DNA of 64,000 bases from Actinokineospora xionganensis (GTDB lineage Bacteria; Actinomycetota; Actinomycetes; Mycobacteriales; Pseudonocardiaceae). The stretch is from assembly GCF_014323725.1 (NCBI RefSeq), contig NZ_JABVED010000005.1, forward strand, positions 62,001 through 126,000. Direction: 5' to 3'. Shown here piece after piece: positions 1-8,424 of the stretch. The notes below the pieces were generated by a model. That model worked only from the letters and a program-made list of their open reading frames with translations. It was not told the DNA's origin and searched no databases. Position 1 is the first letter of the stretch. Every line of letters begins with the position of its first letter. The position numbers and the translations under genes were made by a program.

Positions 1-2
1 AC

Positions 3-917
3 GACAACCCCGTGTTCGACCGCATGCACGCCGCGTCCGCGCTGGTCGTGGGCGGATCCCTGCTGGGAGCGCGCGAGATCGCGTCCGGGACTGTCGACCG
101 GGCCGTGAGCATCGCGGGCGGACTGCACCACGCGATGCGTGACCGCGCCGCCGGGTTCTGCGTGTACAACGACTGCGCCGTGGCCATCTCCTGGCTGCTC
201 GACAACGGCTTCGACCGCATCGCCTACCTCGACGTCGACGTCCACCACGGCGACGGCGTGCAGGCCGCGTTCTACGACGACCCGCGCGTCCTGACCGTGT
301 CCCTGCACCAGAACCCGGCGACCCTGTGGCCGGGCACCGGCTTCGTCGACGAGCTCGGCGGCCGCGAGGCCATGGGCTCCTCGGTCAATATCCCCCTCCC
401 GCCGCACACACGCGACCCGGCGTGGCTGCGCGTGTTCACCGCGGTCGTCCCGTCGCTGCTGTCGGCGTTCCACCCGCAGATCCTGGTCACCCAGTGCGGC
501 GTGGACACCCACGAAGAGGACCCGCTCGCCGACCTGTCGCTCTCGGTCGACGGCCACCGCGAGATCTACCGGACCCTGCGTCGGCTGGCCGACCAGTACG
601 CGGGCGGCAAGTGGCTGGCCACCGGCGGCGGCGGATACCAGCTGCTGCGCGTGGTCCCGCGCTCCTGGACCCATCTGATCGCCACCGTGCTCGACCGCGA
701 CGTCGCCCCCGAGACCCGGGTGCCCGCGGACTGGACGGCGACCGTGCGCAAGATAGCGCCGCACGCCGATCTCCCGACGACCATGAGCGACGGGCGCGAC
801 ACCGCGTTCGACCCGTGGGGCGGGGGACTGGACCGGCCGGTCGACGCCGTGATCCGGGACGTGCGGCGGGCCGTGTTCCCGCTGCACGGGCTCGATCCCG
901 ACGACCCGAGGGACTGA
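3..917 (+). CDS. acuC: AcuC-type acetoin utilization deacetylase, 5' truncated
   Basis: Zinc-dependent deacetylase of the class I/II histone-deacetylase fold; in Bacillus AcuC deacetylates acetyl-CoA synthetase. The frame is open from base 3, so the N-terminus lies outside the window; 304 codons remain of a family usually near 390 residues. Visible active-site blocks are GGLHHAMRDRAAGFC, then DVDVHHGDGVQ carrying zinc ligands and the catalytic His pair, and a late GGGGY segment. The stop is one base from the GTG of the acetyltransferase gene that follows, so the two are almost certainly cotranscribed. That pairing of an eraser and a writer of lysine acetylation supports a role in controlling acyl-CoA synthetases. 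Confidence 0.93.
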   Translation, partial: DNPVFDRMHAASALVVGGSLLGAREIASGTVDRAVSIAGGLHHAMRDRAAGFCVYNDCAVAISWLLDNGFDRIAYLDVDVHHGDGVQAAFYDDPRVLTVSLHQNPATLWPGTGFVDELGGREAMGSSVNIPLPPHTRDPAWLRVFTAVVPSLLSAFHPQILVTQCGVDTHEEDPLADLSLSVDGHREIYRTLRRLADQYAGGKWLATGGGGYQLLRVVPRSWTHLIATVLDRDVAPETRVPADWTATVRKIAPHADLPTTMSDGRDTAFDPWGGGLDRPVDAVIRDVRRAVFPLHGLDPDDPRD

Positions 918-918
918 C

Positions 919-3600
919 GTGGCCGACACGCCCGCGTACGACCCGTACGACTATCCGCGCCGCTGGGAAGCCGACGTCGTGCTCTCCGACGGTCAGACTG
1001 TCCACTTGCGGCCCATCGTGCCCAGCGACGGCGACGCGCTGCTCGCCTTCCACGGCAAGCTGTCCGACCGCACCCGCTACTTCCGTTACTTCTCACCGTA
1101 TCCGCGCATCCCCGCGCGCGACCTGGTGCGGTTCAGCACGGTCGACCACCGCGACCGGGTCGCGTTCGTGGCCCTGCTCGGCGACGACATCGTCGCCGTC
1201 GGCCGCTACGAGCGGCTGCCCGGCCATGACTCCGCCGAGGTCGCCTTCGTCGTCGCCGACGACCACCAGCGCCGCGGGCTCGGCTCGATCCTGTTGGAGC
1301 ACCTGGCCGCCGCCGCCCGCGAACGCGGACTGAGCCGGTTCGAGGCCGAGGTGCTCTCGGAGAACGCCCAGATGGTCCGCGTCTTCCGCGACGCCGGCTA
1401 CCAGGTGAGCCGCGAGTTCGAGGAAGGCGTGCTGCACCTGGAGTTCGCGATCGACCCGACCGAGGACTCGGTGCGCGTCGCGTGGTCGCGCGAGCAGGCC
1501 GCCGAGGCGCGCAGTGTGCACAATCTGCTCCATCCCCGGTCGGTCGCGGTGATCGGCGCGTCGACGGATCGCACCAAGGTCGGGTACGCCGTGCTGGGCA
1601 ACATGCTCGGCGCCGACTTCGCCGGTCCGGTGTTCCCGGTCAACGCCGAACACCCGTCGGTGCGCGGAGTCCGGGCGTACGCCACCGTCCTCGACATCCC
1701 GGACCCGGTCGACCTCGCCGTCGTCGCCGTCCCCGCCGCACGGGTCGACGACGTCATGGACGCCTGCCTTGCCAAGGGGGTCAAGGCATTGGTGGTCGTC
1801 ACCTCCGGTTTCGGCGAGACCGGCTCCGAGGGACGCGGCGCCGAGCGCAGGCTCGTCGACGAGGCCCGCGCGCACGGAATGCGGGTCGTCGGGCCGAACG
1901 CCCTCGGCGTGGTCAACCTGGACCCGAAGGTCCGGCTCAACGCCAGCCTCGCCCCGACCCTGCCCGGCCGCGGCCGCACCGGGTTCTTCTGCCAGTCCGG
2001 CGCGCTGGGCACCGCGATCCTGGCCGACGCCGCCGCGCGCGGCCTCGGACTGTCCACTTTCGTCTCGGCGGGCAACCGCGCCGACGTGTCGGGCAACGAT
2101 CTGCTGCAGTACTGGGAGACCGACCCCAACACTGATGTCGTGCTCCTGTACCTGGAGTCCTTCGGCAACCCGCGCAAGTTCGCCCGGCTCGCCAGAAGGC
2201 TCGGCCGCAGCAAGCCGATCGTGGCGGTGAAGTCGGGCCGCAACGCGGTGCTTCCCGCGCTCGCCGCGACCGGGGTCGCGATCGACGAGTCGAGCGTGCA
2301 GGCCCTGTTCGAACAGGCGGGCGTGATCCGCGTCGAATCGATCGCGCAGCTGTTCGACACCGCGATCCTGCTGGCCCACCAGCCACTGCCGTCGGGGGAG
2401 CGGGTCGCTGTTGTCGGCAATTCCTCGGCCATCGGGGTGCTGGCCGCGGACTCGGCGATGGCCGCCGGGCTGTCCCTCGCGGGCGACCCGGTCGACGTCG
2501 GCGCGCAGGCGGGACCGGAGGAGTTCGCCGCCGCAGTCACCGACGCCCTGCGCCGCGACGATGTCGACTCGCTGATCGTCGTGTTCGTGCCGCCGTTGGC
2601 GATCCCCGGCACGGCGTACGCCCGCGCGCTGCGGGAGGCGGCGCCTGCCGACGCGAACGCCAAACCGATCGTCTCGACTTTCCTTGCCGCCGAGGGAATT
2701 CCCGCCGAGCTCGCGGTCGCGGGCCCCGGCGGCGCACCGGGCCGCGGGTCCATCCCGTCGTACCCGAGCCCGGAGCGCGCGGCCTTGGCGCTCTCGCGGG
2801 CGACGCGGTACGCGCGGTGGCGGTCGGCTCCGCTCGGCGAGTACCGCAGGCCCGAGGACGTCGACACCCGCGAAGCAACGGAGATCGTCGCCGCGGCGCT
2901 GGTCGCCGCCGGCGGGTCCGAGGTGGAGTTGACCGACGACCAGACCCGCCGGGTGCTGGCCTGCTACGGCATCCAGGTGATGCCCTACCGGGTCGTCGCC
3001 ACCGCGGGCGACGCGGTCACGGCCGCCACCGAACTGGGTCTCCCAGTCGTGATGAAGACCGCCGACCGTCGGTTCCGCAGGCGCAACGACCTCGTCGGCG
3101 TCCGGCTCGACCTGACCACCGAGGACGCCATCCGCACCGCCTACGACCAGCTCCGCGCGGTGTCCGGGGTCGAGGAGGTGTTCGTGCAGCGCATGGCGCC
3201 CAAGGGGAACTCCTGCTCGATCGGCCTGCAGGACGATCCGTCGTTCGGCACGCTGCTGTCCTTCGGGCTCGCCGGGATGATCAGCGATCTGCTCGGCGAC
3301 CGCGCCTTCCGGGCCGTGCCGCTGACCGACGCCGATGCCGCCTCCCTGGTCCGGGCGCCGCGGGCGGCACCGCTGCTCGTCGGTTACGGGGGCGCCGAGC
3401 CCGCGGACTTGGCCGCCTTGGAGGACTTGGTCCTGCGGGTCGCCGCGCTGGCCGAGGACTTGCCGGAGATCCGTTCGCTGCTGGTGGAGCCGATCCTGGC
3501 CTCGGCGGCGGGCGCTTTCGTCAGCGGGGGCCACGCGACGGTCGGCCCGCCGCCCTCGCGCCACGACGGCGGTCCACGCAGGCTGCGCGCGATGCTGTGA
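919..3600 (+). CDS. patA: PatA-type protein lysine acetyltransferase (GNAT fused to ADP-forming acyl-CoA synthetase-like domain)
   Basis: 893 residues. Residues about 25-175 are a GNAT domain with the acetyl-CoA loop QRRGLG at 117-122. From about 205 a CoA-binding Rossmann domain (HPRSVAVIGAS), succinyl-CoA-ligase-like domains and a C-terminal ATP-grasp region (about 670-893) follow. GNAT-first order is the arrangement known for actinobacterial PatA proteins. The segment where true ADP-forming synthetases carry the phosphohistidine (SHTG) reads NAVLPALAATGVAID, with no His, so the synthetase part is probably a ligand sensor rather than an enzyme. GTG start, one base after acuC. Expected role: acetylation of acetyl-CoA synthetase and related enzymes, reversed by AcuC or the sirtuin at 40.5 kb. 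Confidence 0.9.
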   Translation: MADTPAYDPYDYPRRWEADVVLSDGQTVHLRPIVPSDGDALLAFHGKLSDRTRYFRYFSPYPRIPARDLVRFSTVDHRDRVAFVALLGDDIVAVGRYERLPGHDSAEVAFVVADDHQRRGLGSILLEHLAAAARERGLSRFEAEVLSENAQMVRVFRDAGYQVSREFEEGVLHLEFAIDPTEDSVRVAWSREQAAEARSVHNLLHPRSVAVIGASTDRTKVGYAVLGNMLGADFAGPVFPVNAEHPSVRGVRAYATVLDIPDPVDLAVVAVPAARVDDVMDACLAKGVKALVVVTSGFGETGSEGRGAERRLVDEARAHGMRVVGPNALGVVNLDPKVRLNASLAPTLPGRGRTGFFCQSGALGTAILADAAARGLGLSTFVSAGNRADVSGNDLLQYWETDPNTDVVLLYLESFGNPRKFARLARRLGRSKPIVAVKSGRNAVLPALAATGVAIDESSVQALFEQAGVIRVESIAQLFDTAILLAHQPLPSGERVAVVGNSSAIGVLAADSAMAAGLSLAGDPVDVGAQAGPEEFAAAVTDALRRDDVDSLIVVFVPPLAIPGTAYARALREAAPADANAKPIVSTFLAAEGIPAELAVAGPGGAPGRGSIPSYPSPERAALALSRATRYARWRSAPLGEYRRPEDVDTREATEIVAAALVAAGGSEVELTDDQTRRVLACYGIQVMPYRVVATAGDAVTAATELGLPVVMKTADRRFRRRNDLVGVRLDLTTEDAIRTAYDQLRAVSGVEEVFVQRMAPKGNSCSIGLQDDPSFGTLLSFGLAGMISDLLGDRAFRAVPLTDADAASLVRAPRAAPLLVGYGGAEPADLAALEDLVLRVAALAEDLPEIRSLLVEPILASAAGAFVSGGHATVGPPPSRHDGGPRRLRAML

Positions 3601-3604
3601 CATG

Positions 3605-3623
3605 GCGCCGCCTCCGGCGGCGC
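3605..3623 (+). terminator. GC hairpin after patA
   Basis: Perfect 8-bp stem GCGCCGCC/GGCGGCGC with a TCC loop, starting 5 bases after the patA stop. There is no U-tract, which is common for actinobacterial terminators. Confidence 0.5.
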
Positions 3624-3625
3624 GG

Positions 3626-3776
3626 CTCGGTCGCCTTGATGGTGACGTTTCGGGGGTCCCGCACGAACACTGCCCACTTCGATGGCGTGTTCGTGCGGGA
3701 CCCCCGAAACGTCACCGCGACCGAGCGGGGTGGGGCAGCCCGGGTTTGCGCGGACCCCCGAAACGTCACCGCGACC
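3626..3776. repeat. 30-bp perfect inverted repeat plus a third direct copy
   Basis: Arms at 3641-3670 and 3687-3716 are perfect 30-bp reverse complements separated by 16 bases. Outside them, CTCGGTCGC (3626-3634) pairs with GCGACCGAG (3717-3725) after a 6-base bulge. The core GGACCCCCGAAACGTCACC recurs in direct orientation within 3750-3776. The block fills the patA-gntR gap. It could act as a bidirectional terminator, but the extra direct copy suggests a dispersed intergenic repeat family. No coding content. Confidence 0.85.
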
Positions 3777-3839
3777 TCGTTGGATGATCTTCCCGCGAGA
3801 TCTCCCGGGGGCCTGCTCGCGGGCCTATGCTCGTTGACC

Positions 3840-4583
3840 ATGTCTGGTGAACGGCGTCACCCGAAGCAGGGCGAGGCGGTGCACGCGGGGATCCCCGAGC
3901 ACGGCCGCGTCCCCCTGTACTTCGCCGTGCGGTCCCGGTTGCTCGACCTCATCCAGACGCTGGGCGAGGGCTCGGCGCTGCCCTCGGAGCGAGACCTCGC
4001 AGACCTGTTCGACGTGTCGCGTCTCGCCGTTCGGCAAGCCGTGGGTGAACTCGTGCTCGAAGGCAGGCTCACCCGCAGGCAGGGGGTGGGGACCTTCGTC
4101 GCGCCGCCGAAGCTGGTGCGGCCGATGACGTTGTCCAACGTGGGCTTCGAACCCACCCGCGGCCTCGTCACCCTCGAACACCTCCCCGCGGCCAACCCGC
4201 TGGCCGCCGAGCTCGGGGTGCGGGTCGGCGCGATGATCGTGCACATCGAGCGGGTCGTCTCGACCTCCGGCGACCGGATCGGGTTGGAGTCGACTTACCT
4301 TGCCGCGGAACGGTTTCCCGGCCTAACCGACCGGTTCGACCCAGCCGAGTCACTGCACGCCCACCTGCGCGAGGTGTTCGACGTGACCGTCGCCGACGCC
4401 GAGGAGCGCGTCGAGACGATCTTGGCCACCCCGCGTGAGGCCCAGCTCATCGGCGTCAGCCAGGCGCTGCCGATGCTGCTGCTCAACCGCCTCACCCGCG
4501 ACGCCGACGGCAGGCCCATCGACCGCGCCCGGTCGCTGTTCCGCGGCGACCGCTTCAGCATCATCGCGACCCTGCGCGAGTGA
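3840..4583 (+). CDS. GntR/HutC-family transcriptional regulator (UTRA domain)
   Basis: 247-residue cytoplasmic repressor-type protein. N-terminal winged helix at about 20-90, with the helix-turn-helix stretch ERDLADLFDVSRLAVRQAV followed by GRLTRRQGVGTFV, typical of the GntR superfamily. The C-terminal UTRA ligand domain (about 95-245) includes LLLNRLTRDADGRPI and ends SLFRGDRFSI, the usual HutC-type finish. ATG at 3840 chosen because the homologous part begins only after the repeat block. The stop nearly abuts the next gene, but that gene has its own promoter. The ligand (often a sugar phosphate or amino acid derivative) cannot be inferred from context. Confidence 0.88.
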   Translation: MSGERRHPKQGEAVHAGIPEHGRVPLYFAVRSRLLDLIQTLGEGSALPSERDLADLFDVSRLAVRQAVGELVLEGRLTRRQGVGTFVAPPKLVRPMTLSNVGFEPTRGLVTLEHLPAANPLAAELGVRVGAMIVHIERVVSTSGDRIGLESTYLAAERFPGLTDRFDPAESLHAHLREVFDVTVADAEERVETILATPREAQLIGVSQALPMLLLNRLTRDADGRPIDRARSLFRGDRFSIIATLRE

Positions 4584-4597
4584 TCTACCGTGGGCAC

Positions 4598-5365
4598 ATG
4601 AACCGACGGTGGCCGAAGTTCGTCGCGCTGGGGGACAGCCTCACCGAGGGCGTCGGCGACGTCGACGAGACCGGCAGGCCCCGCGGCTGGGCCGACCGCT
4701 TCGCCGAGGAGATCGCCCGCAGGCAGGGCGGGCTGCGCTATGCCAACCTCGCGGTGCGCGGACTGGCGACCGCCGAGGTCCTGAGCACGCAGGTCCCCGC
4801 CGCGGTGGCGCTGCGCCCCGACCTGGTCAGCGTGATCGTCGGGATGAACGACCTGGTCCGCCCCAACCTCAGCCTGCGCACGGTGCTGCGTGACTACGAC
4901 AGCCTGCTGGACGAAGTCGGCGCGACCGGCGCCACCGTCCTCACCGCGACCCTGCCCGATCCTGGTGCGATCCTGCCGCTGCCACCGGTGGTGCGGTCCC
5001 GGTTCACCGCCCGCCTGGGCCGCTTCAACGACCACCTCCGCGGCAGCGCGTGGCGGCGGCGCGCCCACTGCCTCGACCTGGCCCGCCTCGCCGACGGCGA
5101 CCACCACGCGTGGAGCGCGGACCGTCTGCACCCGAGCCCCTACGGGCATCAGGTGGTGGCGGACGAGTTCTTGGCTCTCCTGACGGGCATTCGGTCGGAT
5201 CGTGCTGAGCCGCTTCCCGCCGATCCGCCGCGGGCACTGGTGGGGATGGCGCCGAGTTTGCGGTGGCTCACCACGACCGCGGTGCCTTGGCTGCGTAGGC
5301 AGCTCGGCGCTCCCGCCTCGGTGCCGAACCGACCCAAGGCCCCGGATTACCTGGCGCTGACCTGA
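4598..5365 (+). CDS. SGNH/GDSL hydrolase family protein
   Basis: 255-residue esterase/lipase-like protein of the SGNH fold. Block I ALGDSLTEGVGD carries the nucleophilic Ser close to the N-terminus, block III contains VGMNDLVRP, and block V is DRLHPSPYGH with the Asp-His of the catalytic triad. No signal peptide is visible, so it is probably cytoplasmic. ATG at 4598 preferred over an upstream in-frame GTG because a TAnnnT -10-like element (TACCGT) sits 7 bases before it, as in leaderless transcripts. It ends tail-to-tail with the thiolase. Substrate unknown. Confidence 0.85.
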   Translation: MNRRWPKFVALGDSLTEGVGDVDETGRPRGWADRFAEEIARRQGGLRYANLAVRGLATAEVLSTQVPAAVALRPDLVSVIVGMNDLVRPNLSLRTVLRDYDSLLDEVGATGATVLTATLPDPGAILPLPPVVRSRFTARLGRFNDHLRGSAWRRRAHCLDLARLADGDHHAWSADRLHPSPYGHQVVADEFLALLTGIRSDRAEPLPADPPRALVGMAPSLRWLTTTAVPWLRRQLGAPASVPNRPKAPDYLALT

Positions 5366-5395
5366 TCCGCGCATGTCGCGCGGCCCCGACTGGCA

Positions 5396-6586
5396 TCACA
5401 GCATTCGGGAAACGACGAGGGCGGCCCCTAACCCACCAGCCCCGCTGACCCCGGCGACCCCCAACCGCCCAGAACTGCGCTCCAGGTTCTCCACGCACTC
5501 CCCAACCATGATCGCCCCGGTGGCCCCCAACGCATGCCCGGCCGCGAGCGTTCCCCCACACAGGTTGAGCCGGTCCGGCCCCGCCCCCAAGTCCCGCCGC
5601 AATCGCAGGCACAGCGCCGCGAACGACTCGGCGAATTCGAAGACGTCGACCTCCCCTGGCCGGATCGCGGCTCGGCGCATCGCGGTCACCATGGCGTCCT
5701 GGCCCGCGGTCAGCATCGTCACCGGGTCGTGTGCCACCACTGACGACGACACGATCCGAGCCCGCGGTGTGATGCCCAGTCTGCGTGCGGCGCGGGCGTC
5801 GCCGATGAGGAGCAGGGCGGCGCCGTCGGCCACCGAGGGAGAGGTGCCGACCGTGTGCCCGTGCTCGATTCGCTCCGGCCATGCCCGGCTCGACAGGGCC
5901 AGCGCGTCCTGGCCGTCGGCGCCGACCGCGGCGAACGCGGGCGTCAGGGCCGAGAGTGCCTCGCGGCTCACCTGTGGCCGCACCTGTTCGTCGCGATCGA
6001 GTCCACCGAGGGGGATCAGCGAACGGGAGAACGCTCCAGCCCGGTTCGCGGCTGCCGCTTTATGGTGTGATTCCAGGGCATACGCGTCGAGGTCGGAGCG
6101 GGAGAAGCCGTCGATGGTGGCGTTGAGGTCCGCGGCGACTCCCATGTGGACGGACCCGGTCGCGGCCACGACCTCGGCGTCGGTCCACAGTGGAGCGCGG
6201 TCGCTGAACATCGGCACCCGCGACGTGCTCTCCACGCCGCCCGCCACCGCCAGGCTGAGTTCGCCCACCCGCACCCGGGCCGCGACCTGCGCGACCGCCT
6301 CTAGGCCGGAGGCGCAGAAGCGGTTGACCGTCACCCCGGGAACCTCGTCGCCCCAGCCCGCCAGCAGCACGGCCGTCCGGGCGAGGTTGCCGCCCTGTTC
6401 GCCGACCTGGGATGCGCAGCCGATCACCACGTCCTCGACGGTGCGCGGGTCGAGCCCCGTGCGCCCGACGAGCGCCCGCTGCAGGCCGGTGACCAGGTCC
6501 AAGGCGCTCAGCGGGTGCAGGCCGCCCACGGTGGAGCCGCGGCCGCGGGCGGTTCGGACGTAGTCGAGCACATAGGCCTCGTTCAC
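5396..6586 (-). CDS. Thiolase (acetyl-CoA acetyltransferase family), atypical active site
   Basis: 396 residues, the normal length. The nucleophilic Cys is present in NRFCASGLEA (Cys91) and the His motif reads GGTLAAGHALGATGA. The final motif, normally Cys-x-GGG, reads [12 protein letters not shown], with Ser where the general-base Cys belongs; the usual NEAFA block reads AESFA. Condensation or thiolysis may therefore be altered. GTG start at 6586 is preceded by a strong GGGAGGGGG ribosome-binding site. It stands alone on the minus strand, so its pathway (fatty acid, polyketide or sterol degradation) is not shown. Confidence 0.88.
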   Translation of the reverse strand: MNEAYVLDYVRTARGRGSTVGGLHPLSALDLVTGLQRALVGRTGLDPRTVEDVVIGCASQVGEQGGNLARTAVLLAGWGDEVPGVTVNRFCASGLEAVAQVAARVRVGELSLAVAGGVESTSRVPMFSDRAPLWTDAEVVAATGSVHMGVAADLNATIDGFSRSDLDAYALESHHKAAAANRAGAFSRSLIPLGGLDRDEQVRPQVSREALSALTPAFAAVGADGQDALALSSRAWPERIEHGHTVGTSPSVADGAALLLIGDARAARRLGITPRARIVSSSVVAHDPVTMLTAGQDAMVTAMRRAAIRPGEVDVFEFAESFAALCLRLRRDLGAGPDRLNLCGGTLAAGHALGATGAIMVGECVENLERSSGRLGVAGVSGAGGLGAALVVSRML

Positions 6587-6660
6587 CGGTTCCCCCTCCC
6601 GAGTGCCCCGGTTCTAGTTGTAGTCTCGTTTTCCCAGCGCGGGCAAGGGCTCGGCCAGGT

Positions 6661-7002
6661 CTCACCGAGGAACGCGCCACGGACACGGTCACCGAGTTCG
6701 GTATGGTCAACCGTCGCAACGCTGGACGTCCCTATCGCTACACCTTTGCCGCCACTGGCGAGCCCGGTTGGTGCCTGTTCGACGGGTTCGTGGAACACGA
6801 CCTCCTGACCGGTCGTGCAGGGCGCCACCGGTACGGCGCGGGGTGTTCGGCGGTGAGAACGGCGTTCGCGGCGCGCACGGGTTCCCAAGGTGAGGACGAC
6901 GGTTACCTGATCACCATGACCACCGACATGAATGCCGACCGCTGCGAGTGCCGGGTCTTCGACGCGCGGCGGGTCACCGATGGCGGGCCCGCCCAAGCAT
7001 GA
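6661..7002 (+). pseudogene. Remnant of a carotenoid cleavage oxygenase (C-terminal region)
   Basis: The frame from about 6661 to the stop at 7000-7002 gives a peptide resembling the late part of the RPE65/carotenoid oxygenase family: LTEERATDTVTEF, RPYRYTFAATGEPGW, DGYLITMTTDMNADRCECR and VFDARRVTDGG are recognisable. The N-terminal about 350 residues and the last about 45 residues, including the final iron-ligand His region, are missing. An ATG at 6703 would give only 99 residues. The stop overlaps the ATG of the next gene. Best read as a decayed gene; no function expected. Confidence 0.65.
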
Positions 7003-7910
7003 TCCATCCGCCCGATCAGCCCACCGCCCTGCACGCCGGCGGCGACAACTCGATCGCGTTCCTCATCGGTGTCACCGCCGACGAGTGGACCCTGCTGATC
7101 CTGCGGCACGCGCTGCAGGGCGTCGACAGTTTCGACCGGTGGCTGGAGCTGCTGCCGATCTCCCCGCCGGTGCTCGCGGGCAGGCTGCGCCGCATGGCTG
7201 AGCTCGGCATCGTCGCGGTGTCGGGGGACACCTACCCGCTGACCAGACGCGGCGCCGCGCTGTGGCCGATGATCGTCACCCTCGCCGGGTGGGAGAAGGT
7301 GTGGGGCGACGACCACGTCGAGCCGCTGCCGCGACTGCGCCATCTGCGCTGCGGCACGGACTTCACCCCGCTGATGGCCTGCGGCGCATGCGGTGAGGTC
7401 GCCGCCGCCCGCGATGTCGACGGCGAGTTCGGGCCGAGTGGTTCGTGGCCGAGGTCAGCGCCCAGCGCCGCGACCCGCCGTCGCGCGGGCGGGTCGGCGA
7501 ACCTCGGTCCCAGCTTCTTCCCACAGAGCCGTGCCCTCATCGGCAACCGCTGGGCCGCTGCCATGCTCAGCGCCGCCTACCTGGGCGCGACCCGGTTCTC
7601 CCAGTTCCATCGCCAAGTCGGCGCTCCCGCCACGGTGATCGCCGACCGGCTGCGCGTGTTCCGCGAAGTCGGGGTGCTGCACGCCGAGGGCGATCAGGAC
7701 CGCGCGGACCGGGCCACGTTCAGGCTGACCGACAAGGGGCGGGCGTTCTTCCCCGTGGTGATGTCGGGCGTCGAGTGGAGCCAGCGCTGGTACGTCGCGC
7801 CGGAAGGACCCGCGTTGCAGTTCCAGCACCGAGACCACCGGTTCTGGATGCTGCTGCTGTGCGCGGAGTGCGAGAAACCGCTGGCTGGTCGCGATATCGA
7901 GGTCGGTTGA
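6999..7910 (+). CDS. Tandem HxlR-type winged-helix transcriptional regulator
   Basis: 303 residues holding two HxlR winged-helix domains, at about 15-110 and 170-285. Each contains an SPPVLAGRLRRM- or PATVIADRLRVF-like recognition region. Each is followed by a Cys-rich knuckle (RCG...CGACGE; LLCAECEKPL), which implies duplication of an HxlR plus knuckle unit. HxlR proteins usually sense aldehydes, quinones or thiol stress. ATG at 6999 overlaps the stop of the carotenoid-oxygenase remnant; an in-frame GTG at 6948 is an alternative start. The ribosome-binding site is weak. Target unknown; the divergent thiolase and the lost oxygenase are candidates. Confidence 0.8.
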   Translation: MIHPPDQPTALHAGGDNSIAFLIGVTADEWTLLILRHALQGVDSFDRWLELLPISPPVLAGRLRRMAELGIVAVSGDTYPLTRRGAALWPMIVTLAGWEKVWGDDHVEPLPRLRHLRCGTDFTPLMACGACGEVAAARDVDGEFGPSGSWPRSAPSAATRRRAGGSANLGPSFFPQSRALIGNRWAAAMLSAAYLGATRFSQFHRQVGAPATVIADRLRVFREVGVLHAEGDQDRADRATFRLTDKGRAFFPVVMSGVEWSQRWYVAPEGPALQFQHRDHRFWMLLLCAECEKPLAGRDIEVG

Positions 7911-7966
7911 GCACTTGGAGTGATATTTCGTGCAACCCGTGGGGCGGTCGTGTCCGTCCTCCGGAC

Positions 7967-8416
7967 ATGAACCGAATCGGAACCGTGCTCGGCGCCGGCG
8001 CCCTCCTTGTCGCGTTGGCCGCCTGTGGCACCAGCGACAGAAGCCCTGAAATCCAGCCCGCGCCGTCCACCGCTCCGGTGGGCCAACCGGGCCTGACCCC
8101 GCCCGCGGACGCGGTGCCCGTCGCGGGGCCCCAGCTCGACGGCACCGCGCTGCCCGCGGAGTTCCCCACGAAGGTCTGGACGGAGTCGGGCGGCAAGACG
8201 CTCGGCGCCACCGCCCAGGAGGGGGGCTGCGGCAAGGCGAGTGCCGAGGTCGCCGAGCAGTCGGCCGAGAAGGTCGTGCTCGTCCTGGTCGAGACCACGC
8301 CCGCCAAGGCGGAGATGTGCACCATGGACATCCGCTTCCCAACGGTGACCGCGGAACTCGATGAGCCCCTCGGCGGCCGCAAGGTCGTCCTGCGCGCTGA
8401 GCAGCGCAAGTCCTAA
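7967..8416 (+). CDS. Putative lipoprotein (paralogue of the next gene)
   Basis: 149 residues. Lipoprotein signal peptide with lipobox LAAC at residues 17-20, a Pro-rich linker, then a small domain containing VWTESGGKTLGATAQEGGC and a later Cys (AEMC), which could form a disulfide. Expected to be membrane-anchored on the outer face of the cytoplasmic membrane. The C-terminal domain aligns with that of the downstream lipoprotein (VWASPDGKTL, Cys, Cys, ending in a VVL/VVV strand), so the two are a tandem duplication. ATG at 7967 chosen because the signal peptide begins there. Function unknown. Confidence 0.8.
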   Translation: MNRIGTVLGAGALLVALAACGTSDRSPEIQPAPSTAPVGQPGLTPPADAVPVAGPQLDGTALPAEFPTKVWTESGGKTLGATAQEGGCGKASAEVAEQSAEKVVLVLVETTPAKAEMCTMDIRFPTVTAELDEPLGGRKVVLRAEQRKS

Positions 8417-8424
8417 GGGTCCCT

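Noticed and set aside
1093-3603. 836-codon minus-strand frame opposite patA
   Set aside because: Antisense to a clear GNAT/acyl-CoA synthetase gene; composition is typical of a GC-rich shadow.
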